From assembly GCA_903886985.1 (NCBI GenBank), contig CAISOI010000026.1:1-8567 (forward strand): a DNA stretch of 8,567 nucleotides. The letters are read 5' to 3'. The first letter of the stretch is position 1; each line of letters opens with the position of its first letter. The notes beneath the pieces are model-generated. The model was given only the letters and a program-made list of their open reading frames with translations. It made no database searches and was not told the DNA's origin. Origin of the DNA: an uncultured Chthonomonas sp. (GTDB lineage: Bacteria > Armatimonadota > Chthonomonadetes > Chthonomonadales > CAJBBX01). The position numbers were made by a program, and so were the translations under genes. Shown piece by piece: positions 1-6,414 of the stretch.

Positions 1-1097
1 CAGATTGATCTGGCCGCAATGCCCAACCCATATGGATTGACCGCTCGCGCCATCGCACGGTGGCTATCCGTGTTTGTCAACAGGTCGACAGCATTTGCTA
101 TTATGACACTCTTGTCGGTACCCACCAATTTCGAAACTCCAGCTTCAACGCCTTCTGGACGCTCAGTTGTTTTCCGTAAAACCAACACTGGTACACCCAA
201 ACTCGGTGCTTCTTCCTGAACTCCCCCAGAATCCGTAAGGATGAGTGTGCTTATCTGCATGAGTTTGACAAAAGGCACATAGTCAGGAGGCTCAATCAAG
301 TGAACATTCGAAATACCGCCTAATATTGGGTATACGATGTCACGCACTGCTGGGTTTTTGTGAAGTGCATAGATAAATTGAATGTCTTTGAAGTCGCTTG
401 AAAGCTGAAGCACAGCATGGCAGATGTCCGAAAGAGGCTCTCCCAAATTCTCTCTTCTGTGCGCGGTGATAAGCACAACTCGCTGATTTCGTTCTGCAAT
501 TTTCATCAAGTCTGGATCTTCGAACTGATATTCTCTCGCAGCAATAGAGAGTAGAGCATCAATTCCCGTGTTGCCAGTCACCCAAACATCATCCGGCGCA
601 ACGTGTTCTCTCAATAAATTTTGCTTAGACGTCTCCGTCGGTGCAAAATGAAACTTGGCGATAACCCCCGTTAACCTGCGATTCATCTCTTCGGGAAAGG
701 GATCGTAGAGATTGTCGGTCCGAAGTCCTGCCTCAACATGCGCAAATGGCACTCGATGGTAAAACGCGGCGAGGGAGGCAATGAAGGTCGTGCTGGTATC
801 ACCCTGAGCTAATACGACGTCCGGCTGAATGTCGCTAATTGCGAGATCTAATCCGGTCAACGACCGTGTTGCTATCTCTGCGAGGGTTTGGCCGTGCTGC
901 ATAATCGCAAGATCACGCTCGGGAGTGATATCGAAAACTCGAAGCACCTGATCCAACTGCTCCCGATGTTGGCCAGTGACGACCACGTGAGTTTCAAAAT
1001 TCTCTGGTCTCTTCTGTAGTTCCTTGACAATCGGTGCCATCTTAACTGCGTCTGGTCTAGTTCCGAATATACAAAGGGCGCGAATAGGCTTCGTCAA
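1..1097 (-). CDS. wecB: UDP-N-acetylglucosamine 2-epimerase (non-hydrolysing), 3' end cut off
   Basis: Interconverts UDP-GlcNAc and UDP-ManNAc in the cytoplasm, supplying ManNAc-type sugars for surface polymers. I translated it by hand: 365 codons are open with no stop, and the window edge removes only about the last 10-20 residues of a family usually near 375. Landmarks are FGTRPDAVKMAP (11-22), TGQHREQLDQ (41-50), QGDTSTT with Asp100, HVEAGLRT with Glu122, PEEMNRR with Glu136, TAHRREN with His213, LTDSGGVQEEAPSLG (287-301) and NPYG (354-357). These cover the Asp, two Glu and His known as catalytic or UDP-binding residues in E. coli WecB. The first motif has Asp where Glu is usual (RPEA). 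No ATG is available. The TTG start at 1097 puts MTKPIRALCIFGTRP at the expected N-terminus, with a weak GGGA 8 bases upstream. It follows the wecA-like gene by 32 bases and is probably cotranscribed with it. Confidence 0.95.
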   Translation of the reverse strand, partial: MTKPIRALCIFGTRPDAVKMAPIVKELQKRPENFETHVVVTGQHREQLDQVLRVFDITPERDLAIMQHGQTLAEIATRSLTGLDLAISDIQPDVVLAQGDTSTTFIASLAAFYHRVPFAHVEAGLRTDNLYDPFPEEMNRRLTGVIAKFHFAPTETSKQNLLREHVAPDDVWVTGNTGIDALLSIAAREYQFEDPDLMKIAERNQRVVLITAHRRENLGEPLSDICHAVLQLSSDFKDIQFIYALHKNPAVRDIVYPILGGISNVHLIEPPDYVPFVKLMQISTLILTDSGGVQEEAPSLGVPVLVLRKTTERPEGVEAGVSKLVGTDKSVIIANAVDLLTNTDSHRAMARAVNPYGLGIAARSI

Positions 1098-1105
1098 AAA
1101 AGTAA

Positions 1106-1109
1106 TCCC
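1106..1109 (-). promoter_or_regulatory. Weak ribosome binding site for wecB
   Basis: GGGA on the minus strand, 8 bases before TTG at 1097. The match is poor, but no other start codon in this frame fits the family's N-terminus; the ATG codons in frame come only later, at MAP (codon 20). Confidence 0.4.
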
Positions 1110-1129
1110 AATCGAGTAGTAATTATGTG

Positions 1130-2134
1130 TTAACGAACAAATTTGAAGAACAACACCGCAATCGCACAACATACAGCCGTACACGCATAGATCACCAGAA
1201 CCGCCTGCTGTTTACTCAAACCTCGGTCAATAAGCCGGTGGTGCAAATGGCGACGATCTGCCTTAGTTAAGGGTGCTTGACTCGCAATCCTCTTGCCTAG
1301 AACCACCGCATAATCGAATATAGGCACACCAAGAACTAATAACGGTACAACCACCGATATCGCAGCTGCCACTTTAAAAGTTCCCAACATAGATAACGAA
1401 GCGAGCATAATCCCAAGAAACTGAGCCCCTACGGTACTCATAAAGATCTTTGCCGGATTAAAATTATGTCGCAAGAAGCCCACGCATGCCCCCACGACCG
1501 CAGCCGCTAAAAGAGCGAGCGTTGGTCCCTCCGCCTGCCTAGATGCGGCAGCAAGCAATGCTAAAGTGCCAGCGGAAATTGCGCAAACTCCGGCTGCAAG
1601 ACCGTCTAATCCGTCAATCGCATCTACGGTCTTCGTTACCAGTCCTACCCAAAATATCGTGGCGAAAATACTCACAGGTACGGAAAGCTGAATCCAGTCT
1701 GTTGGCGTGTAAGTTCCGAGCTTGTGGGAGACCAACGGATTGGAGACCCCGTCAATTCTAACTCCAAAATAGTAGAGGATACCACTGGCAATTATCAATG
1801 CGAGAATCTGGTATCTCGGTTTCAGATCCTTTACATCATCGAGCATCCCAACTAGACCAATGAAGAGCCCCGCCAACAGGATTCCGAGTAGATGTCGGTT
1901 CCATCCATTCTCACCATGGGTAATCCAATGCCGATAACTAACAGTCACTACAATCGAGAGGAATACACCGGAAATGATTGCTATTCCGCCCCACCTTGGT
2001 GTTGGAGAATCGTGTACATCGCGATCACGTGGGATCGCAATAGCTCCGAAACGTTTGGCAAGTGCGGCGACAGGGGGCGTGGATATCCACGTTACTGCCA
2101 TAGCAATTACGAAAGCCACAACCAATCCAATCAA
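1130..2134 (-). CDS. WecA/TagO/MraY-family undecaprenyl-phosphate sugar-phosphate transferase with altered active-site motifs
   Basis: A 334-residue polytopic membrane protein of the family that moves GlcNAc-1-phosphate (or a similar sugar phosphate) from a UDP-sugar to undecaprenyl phosphate, the first step of many surface glycans. About ten hydrophobic segments can be seen. Family signatures are PRWGGIAI (46-53), MLDD (97-100, the metal/catalytic Asp pair), DGLDGLAAG (174-182), HNFNPAKIFM (223-232), PIFDY (271-275) and RRHLHHRL (294-301). Two motifs are unusual. The NxxN before DGLDG reads K168-T-V-D171, and the GD(S/T)GS that follows the FM reads S-T-V-G-A (233-237), so it lacks the usual third catalytic Asp. 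The start is uncertain: TTG at 2134 has no clear ribosome binding site, an in-frame TAG lies 12 codons upstream, and in-frame TTG, GTG and ATG occur at codons 4, 6 and 12. Membership is certain; substrate and activity are not. wecB downstream supports a UDP-GlcNAc-linked role. Confidence 0.88.
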   Translation of the reverse strand: MIGLVVAFVIAMAVTWISTPPVAALAKRFGAIAIPRDRDVHDSPTPRWGGIAIISGVFLSIVVTVSYRHWITHGENGWNRHLLGILLAGLFIGLVGMLDDVKDLKPRYQILALIIASGILYYFGVRIDGVSNPLVSHKLGTYTPTDWIQLSVPVSIFATIFWVGLVTKTVDAIDGLDGLAAGVCAISAGTLALLAAASRQAEGPTLALLAAAVVGACVGFLRHNFNPAKIFMSTVGAQFLGIMLASLSMLGTFKVAAAISVVVPLLVLGVPIFDYAVVLGKRIASQAPLTKADRRHLHHRLIDRGLSKQQAVLVIYACTAVCCAIAVLFFKFVR

Positions 2135-2201
2135 TTTCGGGACCGATCGAGCGAGAGGGGACCACTAAGACTTCTCAAAAAACGTACCAATTGCTTTACC
2201 A

Positions 2202-3398
2202 TTACCCAAGATCCAGCGTTGTCTGAAGGCGAGACTCGCTGTCGTCTCTCTCAATACCCTGTGAGAACTGTTTGCTTAATCGCAACCGCTGTCCCTGATA
2301 GTTGCTTCCAATTCTGGCGCCATAAAGTGCATTAGGTGCCTCGGTATTTCTCAGGAGGATAACTCGGAACAAGGGATGCCCATCCTCAATAACAAATGGT
2401 ACATCTTGATTTCGCACTTCAAGCACCACAGCTGATGCAGTCTCCGACCGGCCTTTTTCAGGGTCATATCCAAATCCCGAATCGAAAAATCCTGCATAAT
2501 GAGTTCGCAACTCTCCACTTCCAGCATCAAACGGAACCATTTCTGCACAGAATTGGGGCGGAAGCGATATCAGCTCCTTGGACGCCAAAATGTAAAACTC
2601 GTTCGGCTCCAAAATAACAGGCTGTTTCTTTCTACAATAAACGCGTTCCCAATACTGCTTAATGTCAGCCTGTCCAACTGCTCTCAGATCCACGGGGTGG
2701 CTGTTCTTTCTGGCCCGGTACCCAACAAAATCGTCTGCCGAATCCAGATCGACGGACATGAAAAACCCGCCGTTAATCCGCACGCTTTCTGAACGGATAG
2801 GATACCCGGCACTGTTTGTCATTACCTGAAACTCATCGATGATCTCCACGACTTCTGAATCTGTCACGACAGCGCTGCCAACCTGAAAGCGAATCTGAGC
2901 AAGTGAATCGCCGGGACGAACTCTAATTGCAAACGACCGGGGAACTATCTCCAAATAGAGTTTGCCATGGTAACCGGCAGGAACTTCGTCAAAATATTGA
3001 CCAAATTCCGTCAGCACCCGGCAAAAGACATCCAGTCTACCTGTAGTGCTTTTAGGATTGGCTCGCGCCGAAAATCCTTCTGGCAATGACAAGCTCTCAC
3101 ATAGCTCGAACAGATAGACCTGATTGGTTTCCAAAACAAACCCGTCGTCTGAAAGATCAACTACATAAGAACTAAAGCGTTCTCGTTTTTTCTGTAGTCC
3201 TTCCCGGCCGGGTAAGAAGCTACACCTCATCCTGTAGCCTCGACTCGATAGTCGAAGGTCAAGACTGTTCGGTTGGATCTGCTCAGCAGGTATCGGTAAC
3301 GTTGCGCTGATTACGCCTGCCTCAATTGCCTTGCCTATCCACTGTGATGGAAGAATACCATTCTGCCCGCAACTATCGATTTGAAATCCACCCGTCAA
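2202..3398 (-). CDS. dcd: Two-domain dCTP deaminase (tandem Dcd/dUTPase fold)
   Basis: Predicted to deaminate dCTP to dUTP, which dUTPase then turns into dUMP for thymidylate synthesis. At 398 residues it is about twice the size of trimeric E. coli Dcd, and it matches the long 2'-deoxycytidine 5'-triphosphate deaminase family (PF06559, from memory), known mainly from Alphaproteobacteria. The first half shows QPNSLDLRL (42-50), FSARANPKSTTGRLDVF (109-125), GYHGKLYLEI (142-151; Glu150 lies where Dcd has its catalytic Glu) and VRPGDSLAQIRF (160-171). The second half repeats the fold: LEPNEFYILASKELISLP (263-280), GELRTHYAGFFDSGFG (295-310), AVVLEV (323-328) and EDGHPLFRVIL (338-348). Which half is catalytic cannot be judged by eye. 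TTG at 3398 is chosen because GGAG lies 7 bases upstream and an in-frame TGA lies five codons upstream; the nearby ATG at 3414 is out of frame. It occupies the place where dCMP deaminase is often found. Confidence 0.88.
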   Translation of the reverse strand: MTGGFQIDSCGQNGILPSQWIGKAIEAGVISATLPIPAEQIQPNSLDLRLSSRGYRMRCSFLPGREGLQKKRERFSSYVVDLSDDGFVLETNQVYLFELCESLSLPEGFSARANPKSTTGRLDVFCRVLTEFGQYFDEVPAGYHGKLYLEIVPRSFAIRVRPGDSLAQIRFQVGSAVVTDSEVVEIIDEFQVMTNSAGYPIRSESVRINGGFFMSVDLDSADDFVGYRARKNSHPVDLRAVGQADIKQYWERVYCRKKQPVILEPNEFYILASKELISLPPQFCAEMVPFDAGSGELRTHYAGFFDSGFGYDPEKGRSETASAVVLEVRNQDVPFVIEDGHPLFRVILLRNTEAPNALYGARIGSNYQGQRLRLSKQFSQGIERDDSESRLQTTLDLG

Positions 3399-3405
3399 TA
3401 CTGCG

Positions 3406-3409
3406 CTCC
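3406..3409 (-). promoter_or_regulatory. Ribosome binding site that decides the dCTP deaminase start
   Basis: GGAG on the minus strand, 7 bases before TTG at 3398. With an in-frame TGA just upstream and no early in-frame ATG, it supports TTG initiation. Confidence 0.7.
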
Positions 3410-3432
3410 GTCATCCTCGTTCAGTGAACCCA

Positions 3433-4395
3433 TTAATTCGCAGCCTTGAAATGTGCATCAAACCATTGGTTTACTTTCGCCAAGACCTTAAACATCTCAA
3501 CGCCGGCAGGAACGTGTTCGCCTTTGTACATGAATATCTCTTTGCCTGGGCCGGCTGCGTCCTGAAGTTTCTTGGCACATGGAACTGGCACGATAGAATC
3601 GGCATCGCCATTTATAAAAAGTACCGGTCGAGGCGAAATACGAGCTACGTAATTTATCGGGTCGACAGGGTTCATAACTCGAATAGCAGTGGTTGTGTCT
3701 AAGTCCGCCACAGTTTTTGCTCGGGTTGCAGAGGGAAGTTTGGACAGGGAAAACATTAGTTTGAAATCGCCACCAGCCAATGCCAAAATGGGAGCATGAA
3801 TGCGTGGCTCTACAGCACTCGTGATTGTTCCTAACATCCCACCCATGCTGAACCCGATATAGCCGATCCTTTTAGGATCCACCTCCGGTCGCGTCTCAAG
3901 GTAGTCAACAGCTCTGCGCAAATCGACAACCGTTTGAATCATCATGTTGCGAGTAGCATATGCGTTTGCTCCGAACAATTCAATTGCTGGCTTAGAAACA
4001 CGCTCACCATGATATTGCGCATCAATGGCTATTAGGCAATAACCCGCTTTGGTAAAGTTACCGAAGAGCATTGAAAGCCCCATCTTCTCTTGCCCGAGAC
4101 CATGCATAACGATGATTGCGGGCAGCTTCTTACCTTCGGATCCTTTGGGTGCGACAAAAATGGCCGGCACCCTCAAGTTATTAATGCTGAGATATGTGAG
4201 TTTTGTCATAATACCAGCGGGTGTCTCTGCAGGCGCACCGGCTTCTACCGACAACGGAATGCTTTTGTCATAGTCAAACAGGTCGTTCGCATCAACCGAT
4301 ACTCCGACGTTTGCGGGTTTCTGAGCCTGAATAGTTGCAGATGAAACAAAGAAAATCGCTCCAATGAGCGGTAGGATTGCAAATGGTCTTTTCAA
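3433..4395 (-). CDS. Exported alpha/beta hydrolase (esterase / dienelactone hydrolase-like)
   Basis: A 320-residue serine hydrolase with an N-terminal signal peptide: basic MKRP, a hydrophobic core at about 5-22 and a likely cleavage after IQA (22-24). It therefore probably acts in the periplasm or outside the cell. The fold is shown by VMHGLGQE (97-103, oxyanion-hole strand), AIDAQYHGE (123-131), GFSMGG (181-186, nucleophile Ser183), LFINGDADSIVP (259-270, acid probably Asp266) and KGEHVP (291-296, His294), so the catalytic triad is complete and in the usual order. Relatives include acetyl-xylan esterases, dienelactone hydrolases and many unassigned esterases; the substrate cannot be read from sequence. 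The start is TTG at 4395 with GGAG 8 bases upstream, giving a clean signal peptide. It follows the 649-residue exported protein by 54 bases, so the two may work on the same extracellular material. Confidence 0.85.
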   Translation of the reverse strand: MKRPFAILPLIGAIFFVSSATIQAQKPANVGVSVDANDLFDYDKSIPLSVEAGAPAETPAGIMTKLTYLSINNLRVPAIFVAPKGSEGKKLPAIIVMHGLGQEKMGLSMLFGNFTKAGYCLIAIDAQYHGERVSKPAIELFGANAYATRNMMIQTVVDLRRAVDYLETRPEVDPKRIGYIGFSMGGMLGTITSAVEPRIHAPILALAGGDFKLMFSLSKLPSATRAKTVADLDTTTAIRVMNPVDPINYVARISPRPVLFINGDADSIVPVPCAKKLQDAAGPGKEIFMYKGEHVPAGVEMFKVLAKVNQWFDAHFKAAN

Positions 4396-4403
4396 TACAC
4401 TCT

Positions 4404-4407
4404 CTCC
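4404..4407 (-). promoter_or_regulatory. Ribosome binding site for the exported hydrolase
   Basis: GGAG (within GGAGAGAG) on the minus strand, 8 bases before TTG at 4395. It supports the TTG start that yields a complete signal peptide. Confidence 0.65.
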
Positions 4408-4449
4408 GTTGACGAACTGAAATGTAAAATCACAACTTTCACAGAATTA

Positions 4450-6399
4450 TTACTTGTTGGAGGGGACTTTCATCGCCCCCAACAACCCAGTCTTATCCAC
4501 TCCGTTAATTTCCAACACAGGCGGCGGCGTAATATCGTGGCCATTCACTTTGCGATATAGCGTAGCGCGTCGGGATAGATCTTTACCCGCCTCCAGCAAA
4601 ATTGTATCTAATTTGACACTAGCTTCCCAGGTGGTCGGTCCAATTTTCTCTTCGTAGACCGCGTTCTTTACTTTATCGACGATTTTCGCGAGAGTAGCAT
4701 CATCAGCACAGACAGCAGTCACAAATAAGATAGCAACCTTAATATGCGCCTCCTTTAAAGGCGTCATCTGCCCTTTATGATGATATATGGTTAATCGTGC
4801 AGCACCACTCTTAAGCCCAGTTTTGTCCGTCCTTATTTGGATTGATGGCACCTCTGTTCCGCAAGCATCCATCCGCAAAATGCGAATCACTGTTCCCGCC
4901 GTGCCTTCCCGAATTGTTGTCAGAGTTTCCAGTGAAATTGGTCTACTGGAAGGATTCGCGGGATCAATTCCTTCTCCACCAATTTGCAGTGAGTCGACTT
5001 CCAGTGGCAAAAGTACATTTGTTGCTAAAGACTCTGATGGGGTCGATTTCGATGCGTCAATATCTAATAGAACTAATTGAACACCCTTTTCCTGAATTAT
5101 GGTTGGATTGCTGGCAACATGTACCGGCTTCGGATGTCCCTGCTTATCGTTAAATCTATTCTTGCCATATGGTTGGTCAGTAGAGTCCGTCACTATGGAG
5201 ACTGACGGTAGAGCCTTTGGGCTGGCATAATCGATTGCCGTTACCTTGTCCTGTGGTCCATAGGTGCCATTCGCTCCGCCGACAGAGAAGTAAGGTGTTA
5301 TATAGCTATATCTATCTTTCTCTGGCGCAGTGTCCCACCTCTGTCGAACAACGCGCTCAGGAATCGAAGCCAATTTACGAATTTCGGTCGATGGGTGATA
5401 TCCTCGGTCATCACCGTTCAACAGCAGATAGGTCTTCTCGAGATCGAGCCTCTCTGTTGTGTGGTCTCTACGCAGCCCCTCCACAAAGAGATAGGCGTCA
5501 AGACCTCCCGTACCTCGGACAAAATCGTAATCGCGACTGTGTGCACCCACAAGTTGTTCGCGCTTTGGGAGAACGTTGACCGCAATCTCAGTCCAGAAAA
5601 AATCGAGTGCTGCCTTAAACTTAACTCGTTCCTCTGGACTTGCCGCATAGCGATAACCCATGTTCAAACTATTCAGATCGACTCCGTAATATGTGGGACT
5701 ATCGAATTCATGAATTCCGCAGACCTTGGTGTATTCCATCCATTGGTCCAAGAGTGCGTATCCGTCTGAAGCAGCAGCAGCATCCTTCACTGCCTCGCCC
5801 ATCAAAATAAGATTGACTGCTTTCATGAGGAACATGTTTGTGTAGGACACAGGGATATCATGTTTGCGAAGTGCCTCAAATGCTGCTTTGATGTGGGTAA
5901 GCATCGATTCCTTAAATTCTGGTGAAAGCTTGGAGCCGAACTCGACCCAGAGCGGACCTATTCCCTGTGTTGAGAACTCAATGGCGTTGGAGTCCACTAT
6001 TTCAGGATGACCGACCTGCCACGGAACAAGACCATATCGCAGTGAGCCAGAATTCATCTCTTGCGTTTTAAACGCTTTTAGAATGAGCGCCTCGGCAACA
6101 GAGGTATCCTGTTCCAAAACAAACTTTGCAACACCCGCATTCACGAGGTCGCGCGTTGTTGGCATAGTATCGAGGAAGTTTGCTTTTTGCTCGGTATCCC
6201 GAACCGTGCGAGAGAGTCCGTCCCGTACATCCACTAATCTGGCTTCGCGTTCCGCTGCATCATCTAATGCGACGCATCGGCTTGCAAAACTGGCGATTGC
6301 TATCATTAGGCAGATGCCTATCATGGTTCGATTCCAGTTACTCAAATTCCAGAGTGTAAGTAATCGACGGATATTTGACTGTGCAAACGGTTTCGGCAT
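4450..6399 (-). CDS. Exported protein of unknown function, possible helical toroid plus beta domain
   Basis: I do not recognise this 649-residue protein as a named family. A hydrophobic stretch at 26-38 followed by CVA/LDD suggests a signal peptide, either with a long basic N-terminal region or with true initiation at Met26. Residues about 47-330 look helical and contain NLILMGEAVKD (196-206), CGIHEFDSPTYYGVDLNSL (227-245), GAHSRDYDF (285-293) and GLDAYLFVEGLRR (299-311). His, Tyr and Arg in such positions recall the alpha/alpha toroid of polysaccharide lyases and heparinases. From about 364 (YSYITPYFSVGG) to 560 it looks beta-rich, as in the sandwich domains that follow such toroids. A polysaccharide-degrading role is inference only. 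ATG at 6399 lies 15 bases after glyA, with only a weak GAG as ribosome binding site. The gene ends in tandem TAA TAA codons. It is probably cotranscribed with the hydrolase downstream. Confidence 0.8.
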   Translation of the reverse strand: MPKPFAQSNIRRLLTLWNLSNWNRTMIGICLMIAIASFASRCVALDDAAEREARLVDVRDGLSRTVRDTEQKANFLDTMPTTRDLVNAGVAKFVLEQDTSVAEALILKAFKTQEMNSGSLRYGLVPWQVGHPEIVDSNAIEFSTQGIGPLWVEFGSKLSPEFKESMLTHIKAAFEALRKHDIPVSYTNMFLMKAVNLILMGEAVKDAAAASDGYALLDQWMEYTKVCGIHEFDSPTYYGVDLNSLNMGYRYAASPEERVKFKAALDFFWTEIAVNVLPKREQLVGAHSRDYDFVRGTGGLDAYLFVEGLRRDHTTERLDLEKTYLLLNGDDRGYHPSTEIRKLASIPERVVRQRWDTAPEKDRYSYITPYFSVGGANGTYGPQDKVTAIDYASPKALPSVSIVTDSTDQPYGKNRFNDKQGHPKPVHVASNPTIIQEKGVQLVLLDIDASKSTPSESLATNVLLPLEVDSLQIGGEGIDPANPSSRPISLETLTTIREGTAGTVIRILRMDACGTEVPSIQIRTDKTGLKSGAARLTIYHHKGQMTPLKEAHIKVAILFVTAVCADDATLAKIVDKVKNAVYEEKIGPTTWEASVKLDTILLEAGKDLSRRATLYRKVNGHDITPPPVLEINGVDKTGLLGAMKVPSNK

Positions 6400-6414
6400 G
6401 GGGTTCTCGAAATA

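Noticed and set aside
2135..2201. 67-base gap between the deaminase and wecA-like genes as a promoter or terminator
   Set aside because: No stable hairpin with a T run and no clear -35/-10 pair was seen; the repeated GGTCCC is too short to mean anything.
3399..3414. ATG at 3414 as the deaminase start
   Set aside because: It is out of frame with the deaminase, and its own frame hits a TAG within 14 codons.
6324..6399. Tat-type signal in the 649-residue protein (NIRRLLTLWNL)
   Set aside because: The RR is not followed by the usual Tat consensus, and the hydrophobic core begins some 15 residues later; an ordinary Sec signal starting near Met26 is as likely.
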